In this document: positions 34,922 to 45,003 of the stretch, piece by piece
How the letters are laid out: every line of letters starts with the position of its first letter
Position numbering within the stretch: the first letter of the stretch is position 1
Origin: JAIQFL01 sp035295745
GTDB taxonomy: Bacteria; Acidobacteriota; Terriglobia; Bryobacterales; Bryobacteraceae
Direction: 5' to 3'
Length of the DNA stretch: 64,000 nt
Assembly (NCBI GenBank): GCA_035295745.1
Contig: DATGIL010000054.1
Coordinates: 101,731-165,730, forward strand
Translations under genes and position numbers: made by a program
Notes under the pieces: model-generated
What the model saw: only the letters and a program-made list of their open reading frames with translations
What the model was told of the DNA's origin: nothing
Database searches by the model: none

Positions 34922-36780
34922 GCAGGCCTCCGCACCGTGACCACGGTGATGTCGTCGTTCTGGCCCCAGGCTCGCGCCGCTTCTGCGATTTCGGCGGCGG
35001 ACCGGGTACTCATCTCGCGAGTGCGCTCGAAGCCAAACAGTTCGCCTTGGGGGTTCGCGGCCTCCACCACGCCGTCGGATACCAAGGTCAGATCCTCGGC
35101 CGGAATCCGAGCCTCGGGCCAGACGGCTTCCGGGACGATGCCGAGCGGCAGCCCGCCATCAAGGGCAAGCTCCTCTCCGCCTGCGTACGGCATCGGATGA
35201 CCAGCGTTAGCGATGACGGCGGAGCCATCGGGTGCGATGCGAGCCATCACACAGGTGACAAACCCGCCGTCCAGGCTGCCGGCGATGGCCCGGTTGATCT
35301 GAGCGAGCAGTGCGCCGGGCGAGAGATCGCGATGCAGGCGGAGAATACCTACGATCATCGACACCACCATGGCGGCTCTCAGTCCTTTGCCGCTGACGTC
35401 GCCAATGGCCACCAGCTTCGCGCCGTCATCGAGCGGAAGCACCTGATAGAAGTCACCGCCGACTTCGTGAGCCGGCCGGTACACGGCGTCGACACCCTGG
35501 ACGTCGCCGGAGAAGAGCAGCCGCTGGACCGTACGTGCGGCCTCCAGCTCGCCAGACAGGCGTTGCTGCTCGCGACGGTCGGCGCCAACACGGCGGATGA
35601 GCATCAAGAAGATGATCGCGAGCAGGGGAAGGTGCACCAGGAGCCGGTACGGAATCAGGTATCCGGAGATCACGAGATGGCGAACGGGATTGCCGGTGAG
35701 GTACTGGGCAATCCCGTTCTCCACATAGAAAACTTCAGGGAGTGAGAGAACGGCGAAAAACAGATGATCTTCCAGCCTGGATCGGGTGCGCGGCAACCTC
35801 CTCCAATACCAGCCGAGGACGATTAGTGCGACGAATCCGAAGGATGCACTCATCCGCTCGATCTGAGGGGATGGAATCCATCTCCAAAAATACCCTGCCA
35901 CAGCCAGAAGCCACAAGGCCCAGAACGCCCCGTAAAGCCAGCGCGAGCGAGCGCGGATCGCCGCCAGGGTGAAGCACGTCCGCAACGGAAACGCCACCGT
36001 GATGAATGTACTGAGGAGCGCCGGAACACCGGCGTGGTTCCACTGTTTGAAGTCGGAAACCAAGGCAAAGGTTTCCCAGAAGAGATCGCCACCCGTGACG
36101 ATCAGAAACAGCGCGAACCACAGCAGCTCCATGCGTTGCGGGTAGCCAAACCATAGAAGGATGCAGAGGACTCCGGTGGCGGCGAAAGCGCCGCCGAAAA
36201 CGATATAAGGCGCATACGCGCGGAACTGGGCGAGCAGTTGCCGCTGGCCCTCATTGCGGACACTCTCTGCGCTCGTGGTGATCGCATACGGCCCGATATC
36301 GGGAAGCATCCAGTTGGGTGGGTTGCGGAGTGACCGGGTGCGAAGCGCGATCACCAGTTTGCCGGACGAAGTCAGATCCGGCGGCAGATCGTAGGTGCGG
36401 GGACGCTGGATCTCGGCATCTTCCAGCCGATCCAGCGTGGCTACCGTGGGAATTTGCCGGCCATTGACGTAGAGTTCGTAAACACCGTTCGGGACTCCGA
36501 TCGCCAGAGTGAGCGGCTCGCGCGCGGCCTCGCGAGGGAGTTCGACACTTCGGCGAATCCACAGGACTGGACGGATCCCGCTTTCGGGGCGCCGTCTTCC
36601 GCTGGGCACGTGGACCGTCGGCCACGCGGAATCGTCGAAATCTGGCCGCGCATATTCGGGGCGGTCATCGACGCTGATCCGCCAGTCTCCACTGAGATCG
36701 AGCCAGAGCAGATATTGCGCGTGGCCCCAAACGATGGCGAAGGTCGAGGCGAGCACCAGAATCATCCCAAGCCGCTTCAT
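34918..36780 (-). CDS. 7TM receptor-like PP2C phosphatase, array member 6
   Basis: 620 residues from ATG 36780, not from the shadow start at 36855. Signal peptide MKRLGMILVLASTFAIVWGHA; jelly-roll LLWLDLSGDWRISVDDRPEY, FDDSAWPTVHVPSG, LWIRRSVELPRE, YELYVNGRQIPTVAT and DIGPYAITTSAES. The membrane region has extended loops (GDLFWETFALVSDFKQWNHAG). The SpoIIE domain is canonical (EVGGDFYQVLPLDDGAKLV, GDVSGKGLRAAMVVSMIVGIL, SDGVVEA, GQNDDITVV). GCGGAGG in its end codons lies before the GTG of member 7. Confidence 0.95.
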   Translation of the reverse strand: MKRLGMILVLASTFAIVWGHAQYLLWLDLSGDWRISVDDRPEYARPDFDDSAWPTVHVPSGRRRPESGIRPVLWIRRSVELPREAAREPLTLAIGVPNGVYELYVNGRQIPTVATLDRLEDAEIQRPRTYDLPPDLTSSGKLVIALRTRSLRNPPNWMLPDIGPYAITTSAESVRNEGQRQLLAQFRAYAPYIVFGGAFAATGVLCILLWFGYPQRMELLWFALFLIVTGGDLFWETFALVSDFKQWNHAGVPALLSTFITVAFPLRTCFTLAAIRARSRWLYGAFWALWLLAVAGYFWRWIPSPQIERMSASFGFVALIVLGWYWRRLPRTRSRLEDHLFFAVLSLPEVFYVENGIAQYLTGNPVRHLVISGYLIPYRLLVHLPLLAIIFLMLIRRVGADRREQQRLSGELEAARTVQRLLFSGDVQGVDAVYRPAHEVGGDFYQVLPLDDGAKLVAIGDVSGKGLRAAMVVSMIVGILRLHRDLSPGALLAQINRAIAGSLDGGFVTCVMARIAPDGSAVIANAGHPMPYAGGEELALDGGLPLGIVPEAVWPEARIPAEDLTLVSDGVVEAANPQGELFGFERTREMSTRSAAEIAEAARAWGQNDDITVVTVRRPA

Positions 36781-38531
36781 ACGGCCCTCCTGACCGTGAC
36801 CACCGTGATGTCGTCGTTCTGTCCCCAGGCGCTGGCGGCTTTGGCGATCTCGCACGCAGGCTTGACGCTGATGGAACGCGTACGGTCGAATCCAAACAGC
36901 TCGCGCTGCGCATTGGCTGCCTCGACTACGCCATCCGAGACAAACGTCAGGGACGATGCGTGGACTTCGGTCTCGGAATACTCAGCGTCGCTAGCGACTC
37001 CAAGCGGCAACCCGCACGACAACGCGATTTCGCGGCCGTCCGCGTACGGCTCCAGATGGCCGGCATTCGCCAAAACGCAGCGTCCGCCAGCGTCAATACG
37101 CGCCGCAATGCAAGTGACGAATCCGCCATCCAGGCTGCCCGCGAGCGTGCGGTTGATCTGCGAAAGTAACGCAGCCGGCGCGAGATGCTTGTGCGAACGC
37201 AAGACTCCGACCACCATCGACACCACCATGGCGGCTTTCAGTCCTTTACCGCTCACGTCGCCGACCGCAACCAGCAGTCCGCCATCGTTCAGCGGAAGCA
37301 CCTGGTAGAAGTCGCCCCCTAACTCGTCCGCCGGATGATACACCGCCTCCACACCCTCCACGTCGCCCGCGATGATCAGTTGCTGCACGGTGCGTGCGGC
37401 GGCGACTTCCGATGCCAGGCGTTCCCGTTCGTTACGGTCGCGCACGGATTGGCGGATCAGAATCAGGATGAGGCCAAGTCCGATGAAGATGCGATATCCC
37501 GGGATGATGTGGATGGCCATCGGGCCAATGGGAATCAGCTGAGGCACCGAGAAGGGTGGTAGGATCGCCACCGTGGTGAGGTTGTAGCCGATCATCAGCC
37601 ATTGAAAAGCAGCCGCGACCCGATTGCGCCTCCGGATCGCCAGCCCCAGAAGGAAGAGATTCACCACCGCGATCACGAAGGGCGTCGGGCGCCAGCCCCA
37701 CCATGGCATTGTGTAGTACAGGATTCGTAGCCAAACGGGCGGGGCCCATTCGAGCAATGCTAGAGAAGTCTCCGTTGGCGCCGCGTTCCATACAAACACG
37801 TTGAGGGGCGCGAGCCAGTCTCGCGGCGTTCGGGAAAAGCCCGCAAAAATATCTAGCGAGACGAGAAGATCGAACCCAACCACCACGGCTCCGAAATAGA
37901 ATGCCATCCATAGCATGGCCTTACGGTAACGGCTTCCGCGGCTCAACCAGATCAGCACCGCGCAAAATACCAACTGCGCCACGGTGTCGACCGGCATGTA
38001 GATTCTCTGGAGTTGATGTGCGCGTTCCCCGCCCTCGGCGATGGCGCGCAACTCCACCGCGCCGCCGAGTAGTGGCGAGGCGGGCGGAACGCCGGTCGCG
38101 AGGCGATCGATCACCCGTATGGCGCCCACCTCCAGGGCGAGAGTGTTGCTCCCGGCGTGCAACAGACCATCCGGAACCGTTAGCACGATTGAGTGCGTTG
38201 GCGGCGCAAGCCAAGGCCTGGACGGCTTGAGGCCGCCGATCGACTGACCGTTCACTGTCATCTCAAAGCTGCCGCCCAAGGGCGTCATGAGAATCGCCAG
38301 CCCCGTGAGGCCATCCGCGGGAAGCTGGATCTCGCGTTCCAGCCGGAAGGGTCCGTCCGTCACGAGCGTGGTGCGCGGCAACCGGTAAGGGTGGGGAGGC
38401 TGGTTGGCGTCAATGCGCATCCAAGGCCCGGAGAGGTCAAGGTAGACATGTGTCGTTTGAGCCTTGCAGGGCAGCGCAAGCATGGCTAGCAGAGCAAGAC
38501 CGATCCGCTGCAATAGCGCCACACAAGTCAT
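36777..38531 (-). CDS. 7TM receptor-like PP2C phosphatase, array member 5, divergent ectodomain
   Basis: 584 residues. The catalytic half is nearly that of members 9 and 11, but the ectodomain is the odd one. After VYLDLSGPWMRIDANQPPHP it lacks the DDSxW segment, has RLEREIQLPADG where others have WLRR, and ends ASPLLGGAVELRAIAEGG instead of DxGPYL. The membrane region is rich in Trp/Pro (YYTMPWWGWRPTPF). The first SpoIIE motif is ELGGDFY rather than EVGGDFY; the rest (GDVSGKGLKAAM, SDGVVEA, GQNDDITVV) is intact. A different ligand class is likely. AGGAGG in its terminal codons precedes member 6. Confidence 0.93.
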   Translation of the reverse strand: MTCVALLQRIGLALLAMLALPCKAQTTHVYLDLSGPWMRIDANQPPHPYRLPRTTLVTDGPFRLEREIQLPADGLTGLAILMTPLGGSFEMTVNGQSIGGLKPSRPWLAPPTHSIVLTVPDGLLHAGSNTLALEVGAIRVIDRLATGVPPASPLLGGAVELRAIAEGGERAHQLQRIYMPVDTVAQLVFCAVLIWLSRGSRYRKAMLWMAFYFGAVVVGFDLLVSLDIFAGFSRTPRDWLAPLNVFVWNAAPTETSLALLEWAPPVWLRILYYTMPWWGWRPTPFVIAVVNLFLLGLAIRRRNRVAAAFQWLMIGYNLTTVAILPPFSVPQLIPIGPMAIHIIPGYRIFIGLGLILILIRQSVRDRNERERLASEVAAARTVQQLIIAGDVEGVEAVYHPADELGGDFYQVLPLNDGGLLVAVGDVSGKGLKAAMVVSMVVGVLRSHKHLAPAALLSQINRTLAGSLDGGFVTCIAARIDAGGRCVLANAGHLEPYADGREIALSCGLPLGVASDAEYSETEVHASSLTFVSDGVVEAANAQRELFGFDRTRSISVKPACEIAKAASAWGQNDDITVVTVRRAV

Positions 38532-40351
38532 CCCGTCCTCCTCACCGTGACCACCGTGATGTCGTCGTTCTGTCCCCAGGCACGGGCAGCTTCCGCGATC
38601 CCGCCGGCCGGCTTCATCGAGATCTGCGCCGTACGCTCGAAGCCGAACAGTTCGCCGTTCGCGCTGGTGGCCTCGACCACGCCATCCGAGACGACCGTCA
38701 ACGTAGCATCAGCTGCGAACATGACGGCGCTCTCCGAGTATTCGATCCCGGTCGCAATACCCAGCGGCAGTCCGGCCGGAATCGGGAGTTCCCGCCCATC
38801 GAGATATGGCGCGAGGTGCCCGGCGTTCGCAACGCGCAGTTGTCCGCCGGGTTCGAAGCGGATCGCACAGCAGGTGACGAAGCCTCCTTCGGTCTGCCCG
38901 TGCAATGCCCGGTTTAGCAAGCGGAGCAGTTCGCCGGGATTTCGCTCGGAGCGCTCCCGCAGTACGCCCGTCAGGAGAGAAACCACCATCGCCGCCTTGA
39001 GCCCCTTGCCGGAGACATCGCCCGCCAGGAGCACCTCGCCGCCGATGACCAGGTAGAAATCGCCGCCGACCTCCTGCGCAGGCAGGTATCTCGCCTCGAG
39101 CGACAATGTGGGATCTACCAGAGCGGGCTGCGCCAGAAGAAGACGCTGGATGGCGCTCGCGGCGGCGAGTTCACCCGACAAGCGCTCGCGTTCGCTTCGA
39201 TCGCGAGCGCCCCGGCGGAAGAGGAGTACGAGCAGCGTCAGAGCCAGCAGGCACCAGAAGAGATTGGAACGGGCAATCACGTAATCGCCGATCCAAATCT
39301 GATCTCGCGTCGCGCCCACGAAAATGCTTACCCAATTTGCGGCCGAATCGACACCGCCGGCGAGGAGCACGATCCGAAATGTGCGATCCTCGGCCGAAAT
39401 GGATGACCACTGTCGTCGCAAGTGGAACATCACGACACCGGAGGTCAATCCGAGGGCCCAGATGTAAGGCAGAATCGGCACAGGTTGAGTCGCCAGGCAA
39501 CCAGCCCAGAGGAACCAGTACGGCCATTTGGAGCGAACGCCGGTCGCGACCAGAGCGAATTGCGCAAAGATGACGTAGAGCAGACAGATGAGAATCTCCA
39601 GCGGGTCGGAGAACCTGCCGCGCAGGGAGATTTCGGCTGCTGGAAGGAGCATCGTAACCAGGTAATAAAAGATGACAGCGTGGGCGGTAGCGAAGGCCGA
39701 GAACCAGAGAAGCTCCGTCCGGCGTCGCTCGGTCCACCACCCGATAACACTGATGGCCGAGAAGGCAGCAAATAAACCACAGAGCAGCCAGTGAAGCGAA
39801 AAGCTCCGCCACTGCCGGTCGAGCAGGCGTTCTCCCTCATGCCAGGGTGTTTGGGTTGCCGTGGTAATCAGATACGGACCGGTATCGCGCAGGCGGTATT
39901 GCGGCGGTAGAAACAGCGCCCGCTTGGCGCGGATAGCGATCGTAATCGGCCTTGGCGCGCCGCCAGTGGCGATGGCTGCGGGGATCGGGAAGGAGCGCGG
40001 CCGCGGCACGCTCGCATGAGAGAAGTCTTCGAAATCGCCGGACGCGCCGATCTGCACGCCGTTGACGAAGACCTGGTATACATCCTGTATGGTTCCGAGC
40101 GTGACGACGAGATTGTTTCGCGGCGCATTTGGAGCCAGAGTCACCGTGCGCCGGAGCCACGCCGGGGTGCGGGTGAATAGATCGGGGTTCGACGGGAGCT
40201 GAACCGAGCGCCAGGAACTGTCGTCGAAACCAGGCTGGGCGAAGGCGGGGTTGTCGACGGACGAGAATTTCCAATCACCCGAGAGGTCAATCCATACGAT
40301 GTCTTGCGCTAGGGCGGGGATGACAAAGAGAAGAGGGAGAAGCCACTTCAT
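38528..40351 (-). CDS. 7TM receptor-like PP2C phosphatase, array member 4
   Basis: 607 residues from ATG 40351. Signal peptide MKWLLPLLFVIPALAQ; jelly-roll IVWIDLSGDWKFSSVDNPAF, FDDSSWRSVQLPSN, AWLRRTVTLAPN, YQVFVNGVQIGASGDF, DTGPYLITTATQ. The SpoIIE domain has a shortened segment YLVIGGEVLLAGDVSGKGLK like member 8, and LTGVLRERSERNPGELLRLL. SDGVVEA and GQNDDITVV are present. It ends GTG-AGG-AGG-ACG-GGA-TGA, so AGGAGG sits 5 nt before the ATG of member 5. Confidence 0.95.
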   Translation of the reverse strand: MKWLLPLLFVIPALAQDIVWIDLSGDWKFSSVDNPAFAQPGFDDSSWRSVQLPSNPDLFTRTPAWLRRTVTLAPNAPRNNLVVTLGTIQDVYQVFVNGVQIGASGDFEDFSHASVPRPRSFPIPAAIATGGAPRPITIAIRAKRALFLPPQYRLRDTGPYLITTATQTPWHEGERLLDRQWRSFSLHWLLCGLFAAFSAISVIGWWTERRRTELLWFSAFATAHAVIFYYLVTMLLPAAEISLRGRFSDPLEILICLLYVIFAQFALVATGVRSKWPYWFLWAGCLATQPVPILPYIWALGLTSGVVMFHLRRQWSSISAEDRTFRIVLLAGGVDSAANWVSIFVGATRDQIWIGDYVIARSNLFWCLLALTLLVLLFRRGARDRSERERLSGELAAASAIQRLLLAQPALVDPTLSLEARYLPAQEVGGDFYLVIGGEVLLAGDVSGKGLKAAMVVSLLTGVLRERSERNPGELLRLLNRALHGQTEGGFVTCCAIRFEPGGQLRVANAGHLAPYLDGRELPIPAGLPLGIATGIEYSESAVMFAADATLTVVSDGVVEATSANGELFGFERTAQISMKPAGGIAEAARAWGQNDDITVVTVRRTG

Positions 40352-42108
40352 GAAGTCAACCTCCGCACTGTGACCACGGTGATGTCGTCGTTCTGCCCCC
40401 AAGCCAGCGCGGCTTCGGCGATTTCCCGCGCCGATCGCTTGGACACGGCGGCCGTTCGCTCGAAGCCGAACAATTCACCCTTGGCATTGGCCGACTCGAT
40501 GACGCCGTCGGACACGAAAGTCAGCATCCCTTTCAACGAAAGCGTCGATTCGGCATAGATCCCGCAACGATCGATGCCCAAGGGCAGTCCGGGGTCGACT
40601 GCTGCCTCGGCACCATCCAGATATGGCGCCGGATGCCCTGCACTCGCGATGGTCACCGTGCCTTCCTGGATGCGCGCGACCGTCGCGGTCACGAATCCGC
40701 CCTTTAGCGACTCCACCGCGACCTGGTTCAACTCGGCGAGCAGCGCTGCCGGGCGATCCGACTTGCGATTGCGCAGCGCACCGGCGATTAGGGATACGAG
40801 CATCGCGGCCTTCAAACCCTTGCCGCTGACGTCGCCGACCACGACCAGGTGCGCCCCGTCCGCTGTGCGAAAGCTCTGCCAAAAATCTCCGCCGACTTCG
40901 GCCGCCGGCAGGTACATCGCGTCTATGGCGAGATCACGCGAACTCTGCGGCGCCTGCAGCAGCAGTTGCTGCACGCTCCGCCCCGCTTCCATCTCTTTGG
41001 CCAGACGGCCTTTTTCCTGCTGATCTTTGAGGAGTCCGCCGATTAATGCGAACACCGCCGTGATACAGAGCGCGATGTTGATCACGGTATGTGGGGCAAG
41101 GCCGTAGGGGCCAATGAAAAACGTGAATGAAGCATACAAGCCCGGCACCAGTTGACCGGCGATGACACGGGCAAAGCTGGCGGCGTAGAGCAAGACCCCA
41201 CACGCCAGCACGCGCTGCTCGATCGTACCCCGACGCACCAGGCGCACACTCCAAAATACGGGCAGCGCCAGCCCCGGAATCATATCGAGGAGTGGGATCG
41301 AGAACGCGAACCGAAACAATACCAACGCGGCTGCCAGCACCGCCGCTTTCCAGATGGCGAGCGCCCGGCCATTCACCACGTGGCTCATGCCGAGATTCAG
41401 GAAGAAAACTGCGCCAAGAATGGAGACCCCGATGCTCGGATGATTGCCCGTGTAAGGACCAGCGATCTGTGCAAAGTTGAAGAGAGCGAAGGCTAGTATC
41501 GTCAGGGTGAACCACAACAGTTCGATCCGCCCGGGAGTACCAAGCCAGAGCACGAGTAGAATCAGGGCCATCAATATTTGCGTATATGCGAACAGGCTAT
41601 AGAGGTTCGTCTGCCGCATCTCCAACAACCGCCCCCGCTCCAGTTGCCAGGCGGCGTCGCTCGCGCCGGCAATCACGTAAGGGCCTTCGTCGCGGAACAG
41701 GCTGATGATGCGGGTGACCCGGATCGCAACGGTGATGCGTCCGCTTTCCGTGCCCCGGGGAAGCCGAAATCCACGGGATACCGGGGCGGGATATCCGCCT
41801 TTGCCGCAGCCCGAATCGCCGGCACTCAGCGCATTCACGAAGACCGAGTAGCAGGACTGGAGTCCTCCCAGCACGAGCGTCGCGTCTCGCACGCCCGCCG
41901 GAAGGTCCACCGTTTTCCGCAGCCAGGACACGCGGGCTGGTAGCGTCGTTCGAAGCGGCAGTTCGATCGTCTCCCAGCCGGAGTCGTCGAGTTCCGGCTT
42001 CGCATACGACGGATCGTCGCCCCCGTGCAGCCGCCACGTGCCGCTGATGTCCAGAGTTTGCGACGAAAGCAGTCCGCAGCCCCAGATCAGGAGAAGAGCC
42101 GCTTTCAC
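40348..42108 (-). CDS. 7TM receptor-like PP2C phosphatase, array member 3
   Basis: 586 residues from a GTG at 42108 with GGAGGG 7 nt upstream; it is the only member not overlapped by a preceding sibling, because inserted DNA separates it from member 2. Signal peptide VKAALLLIWGCGLLSSQ; jelly-roll LDISGTWRLHGGDDPSYAKP, LDDSGWETIELPLR, SWLRKTVDLPAG, YSVFVNALSAGDSGCG, DEGPYVIAGASD. The first SpoIIE motif is EVGGDFWQSFR (Trp for Tyr); GDVSGKGLKAAMLVSLIAGAL, SDGVIESAN and GQNDDITVV follow. It may now depend on read-through or its own promoter. Confidence 0.93.
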   Translation of the reverse strand: MKAALLLIWGCGLLSSQTLDISGTWRLHGGDDPSYAKPELDDSGWETIELPLRTTLPARVSWLRKTVDLPAGVRDATLVLGGLQSCYSVFVNALSAGDSGCGKGGYPAPVSRGFRLPRGTESGRITVAIRVTRIISLFRDEGPYVIAGASDAAWQLERGRLLEMRQTNLYSLFAYTQILMALILLVLWLGTPGRIELLWFTLTILAFALFNFAQIAGPYTGNHPSIGVSILGAVFFLNLGMSHVVNGRALAIWKAAVLAAALVLFRFAFSIPLLDMIPGLALPVFWSVRLVRRGTIEQRVLACGVLLYAASFARVIAGQLVPGLYASFTFFIGPYGLAPHTVINIALCITAVFALIGGLLKDQQEKGRLAKEMEAGRSVQQLLLQAPQSSRDLAIDAMYLPAAEVGGDFWQSFRTADGAHLVVVGDVSGKGLKAAMLVSLIAGALRNRKSDRPAALLAELNQVAVESLKGGFVTATVARIQEGTVTIASAGHPAPYLDGAEAAVDPGLPLGIDRCGIYAESTLSLKGMLTFVSDGVIESANAKGELFGFERTAAVSKRSAREIAEAALAWGQNDDITVVTVRRLTS

Positions 42109-42206
42109 GTGGTTGCCCTCCGCACCGGGACCAGCCAAGGCGCCGGGTCATAGGATCCGAAGAGCGGCGCCAAGAGCCATAGGCAGGTTCGGATCATCGG
42201 CGCCCT

Positions 42207-42494
42207 CCGAGACGTGGCCCAGACACTCTCCAGGAACCCTCGATCAGGTCGCAGATTCTACGTGTCCAAGATGTGGCGCAGACACTCCTGCCTGCCGCGT
42301 CGAGGCTCGTGTCGACCCGGTCCGGGCGCCCCTCGGAATCGGTTTCCACGCGCCACATTCCTGGCCCAGGTAACTTTCCGTGAAAGGGGAGAGAGGCACC
42401 TCTTGGCCAGACGTTTCGGGCGCGCACTCCATCCGTGGTCTTGGCAGACGCGCCGCGAACGCGTCGAGAAGAGTCTCTGCGCCACATCGCGGAC
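42207..42494. repeat. MITE-like element: three copies of a ~26-bp repeat, outer pair inverted
   Basis: GTCCAAGATGTGGCGCAGAC at 42264 and, inverted, a copy ending at 42494 (its core TCTGCGCCACAT at 42476-42487 is the exact complement of ATGTGGCGCAGA at 42271-42282) bracket a 231-bp noncoding segment. About 21 of 26 terminal bases match. A third, direct, degraded copy starts at 42207 (GAGACGTGGCCCAGACACTC). No transposase frame and no clear target duplication were found. It sits in the only break of the phosphatase array. Confidence 0.5.
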
Positions 42495-42529
42495 GAGGCC
42501 CCGCAGTGGATGCCCGGTGCAAGCTTATA

Positions 42530-43141
42530 CTGATCATCACGGCGTTTCAGATTGACGACGTCCATTTGCCCGCGACCTTGACTGTCGGCCCGATGGCCGA
42601 CGAGGCTTTTGCTGCCCTCTGCAACGAGCATCCCGACCTCAATCTCGAACTCTCGGCCCGCGGGGAACTCATCGTCATGCCACAAACCTTCACGTTGACT
42701 GGCGCCCGCAACAATGAGATCAGCGGCCAGCTTTGGCGCTGGGCTCCAGAAGACCAGCGAGGTGTCGCGTTCGATTCCTCCACCGGCTGGAAACTGCCCA
42801 ACAGCGCCCGCCTCTCCCCGGATGCCGCCTGGATTCTCAAGCAACGCATCAAGACCCTGGACAAGGCGAGCTTCATGGGTTTCAGGCATATCTGTCCGGA
42901 CTTCGTAATCGAGCTTCGGACGGAGTCCGATAAGCTGCGCATTCTGCGCGACAAGATGGCAGAGTAGCTCGCGAACGGGGCACAGCTGGGGTGGTTGATC
43001 GATCCGGAGACCCGCACCGTCGAGATCTACCGGCCAGTTTGCGAGCCCGAAACTCGCGCTGGCATTACCCGCCTTGCCGGTGAGGGCCCCGTCGAAGGCT
43101 TCGTGCTCGATCTCGCGCCCCTCTGGGATCCGTTGGGATAG
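42530..43141 (+). pseudogene. Uma2/DUF820-family endonuclease-like gene with in-frame TAG
   Basis: The frame reads PMADEAFAALCNEHPDLNLE, LSARGELIVMPQTF, SGQLWRWAPEDQRGVAFDSS, TGWKLPNSARLSPDAAWI, then ILRDKMAE-stop-LANGAQLGWLIDPET and EGFVLDLAPLWDP. The family has KMxEYLxNGxxLGWLIDP here, so the TAG at 42965-42967 replaces Tyr. The part after the stop is otherwise in frame to 43139. The 5' end is uncertain and no good start codon is present. Uma2 proteins carry a PD-(D/E)XK-like nuclease fold and are frequent in mobile or defence-like settings. It lies on the opposite strand to the array, with the MITE-like repeat before it. Confidence 0.75.
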
Positions 43142-43152
43142 CGTAAACCAAG

Positions 43153-45003
43153 TCACTCCGCCCTCCGTACCGTGACCACCGTGATGTCATCGTTCTGGCC
43201 CCACGCACGCGCGGCACTCGCGATCTCCTGCGCGGATTTCCTGCTGATCTCGCGAGTGCGTTCGAAGCCGAAGAGTTCGCCCTTGGTGTTCGCGGCTTCC
43301 ACAACGCCGTCGGAAACCAACGTCACCGTCGAATCATTCAGCCGGGTTTCCGTATAGGTGGCCTCGGGATCGATCCCCAGCGGTAAACCAGACTCGACCG
43401 GAGCTTCCCGGCCGTCGCAGTACATCGCGGGATGGCCCGCGTTCGCCATGACCCCGTGGCCATCTCTTTCGATCCGCAGCACGGCGCACGTCACGAATCC
43501 GCCATCTAGACGCCCCGCGATCGTCCAATTGATTCGCTCGAGTAACGCGCCGGGAGAGAGCGAGGCATGCGAGCGAAACAGGCCGATTACCATGGAAACC
43601 ACCATGGCTGCCTTCAGACCTTTGCCGCTGACATCTCCGATGGCCACCAGCAGCGCCCCGTCCGCAAGCGGGAGTATCTGGTAGAAATCGCCGCCGACCT
43701 CGGCGGCGGGCTCGTATACGGGGTCGATCACAAATGCGCCAGCCTCGATCGATGCGGTCTGTCCCAGCAGGAACTGCTGCGCGGACCGTGCGGCGGTCAT
43801 TTCGCTTGCAAGCCGCAAGCGCTGCCGCCGGTCCGACGCCACCTGCTGGAGCAGCAGCATCACAATTGAGACGGCGAGGATGAGGGTTAGCGGATCGTAG
43901 TGGAGGAAGTAATATCCGCCGACTGACGTGAACTCCCTGGCGCCATTTAAGAAAAGATAGGAGCCTGCGGGGATCAGGGCATATCCGCTGTTGAGCAGCA
44001 GCAGGACGACGAAAGCATGGCGGGCGAACGTCGCCTTCTCGACGGACATTCGCCTCCAGCCGGCGATGCCGGCGGAAAAAGCCGCAGCCGATACCAGAAA
44101 ACTGAACAATCGATAGACTCCGAACGGGGTGTAGCCCAGGAATTGGCTGGATGACGCCAAATACCCGGCAAGAGCAAGCCACAGAAGCCAGACGGCAACA
44201 TGCAACCAGCGCAGGCGCAACCGCAGGGCGGCAACCACAAAGGAAGCGAAGCTTGCGAAACGTGCAGTCTGGATGATCTCCGTTATCCACGGAGTGCCGT
44301 ACGCGTTATACGGCATTGAGTGCGGTGTCATCTGAGCAAAGGTTCGAAAGTTGTAGGCGAATGCCAGCAACAGAAACACAGCGAACCAGAACAGCTCCGG
44401 ACGATCGCGTTCCCGCAACCAGGCAAGCAGGACCTGCACACCCAGGAGCAGGAAAACCACCGACATGACCAGGCACGGCGTAAGACGCAGACGACGAAGC
44501 GCGAAGTCATCCTCGCCGACGGAGAACGGAGCGTTGGAACGGTGCGTGATCAGAGAAGGCCAGTACCCTACCGGGTGCCACCAGGGCGCTGATGAGGCCC
44601 TCCGGTCCAGTTCGAGAACGATGTCTAACGGCCCACGAGTTCCCGCGGCCGAAGCCGGAATGGAGAACGTTCGCGTCTGCGCAATGTTGGCATTGCTGAG
44701 CGTGTCCGGATCGCCTACTCGCGCGATCTTCTGTCCATTCACTAAAAGCGTGTAGCGTTCGCGCACTGGTCCGATCGTCACGGCCAGTTGATTACGGTTC
44801 GTCCAGTCAGGAAGTTCGACACTCCGGTGCAAGGTAACCGGCTGGCTGCCGAGCCGCGTGGGCTCGCTTCCCGCGAATCCGAGGTTGACGGTGCCCTGGC
44901 GGCCGGACCCAACCAACGACCAGCCATCGGAGATATCGATAGAGAGCTGGGACTGGGCCAAAGCATGCCACGCGAATAGACCGAGAAGCAAGATTCGGAT
45001 CAC
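43153..45003 (-). CDS. 7TM receptor-like PP2C phosphatase, array member 2
   Basis: 616 residues from a GTG at 45003 (GTGA overlap with member 1; GGAGGGCGGA just upstream inside the coding end of member 1). Signal peptide VIRILLLGLFAWHALAQ. The ectodomain diverges: LSIDISDGWSLVGSGRQG, no DDSxW segment, TLHRSVELPDW in place of WLRR, YTLLVNGQKIARVG, and VGYWPSLITHRS instead of DxGPYL. The SpoIIE domain is canonical (EVGGDFYQILPLADGALLVA, GDVSGKGLKAAMVVSMVIGLF, SDGVVEA, GQNDDITVV). Its stop lies 11 bp from the end of the inserted Uma2 remnant. Confidence 0.94.
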   Translation of the reverse strand: MIRILLLGLFAWHALAQSQLSIDISDGWSLVGSGRQGTVNLGFAGSEPTRLGSQPVTLHRSVELPDWTNRNQLAVTIGPVRERYTLLVNGQKIARVGDPDTLSNANIAQTRTFSIPASAAGTRGPLDIVLELDRRASSAPWWHPVGYWPSLITHRSNAPFSVGEDDFALRRLRLTPCLVMSVVFLLLGVQVLLAWLRERDRPELFWFAVFLLLAFAYNFRTFAQMTPHSMPYNAYGTPWITEIIQTARFASFASFVVAALRLRLRWLHVAVWLLWLALAGYLASSSQFLGYTPFGVYRLFSFLVSAAAFSAGIAGWRRMSVEKATFARHAFVVLLLLNSGYALIPAGSYLFLNGAREFTSVGGYYFLHYDPLTLILAVSIVMLLLQQVASDRRQRLRLASEMTAARSAQQFLLGQTASIEAGAFVIDPVYEPAAEVGGDFYQILPLADGALLVAIGDVSGKGLKAAMVVSMVIGLFRSHASLSPGALLERINWTIAGRLDGGFVTCAVLRIERDGHGVMANAGHPAMYCDGREAPVESGLPLGIDPEATYTETRLNDSTVTLVSDGVVEAANTKGELFGFERTREISRKSAQEIASAARAWGQNDDITVVTVRRAE

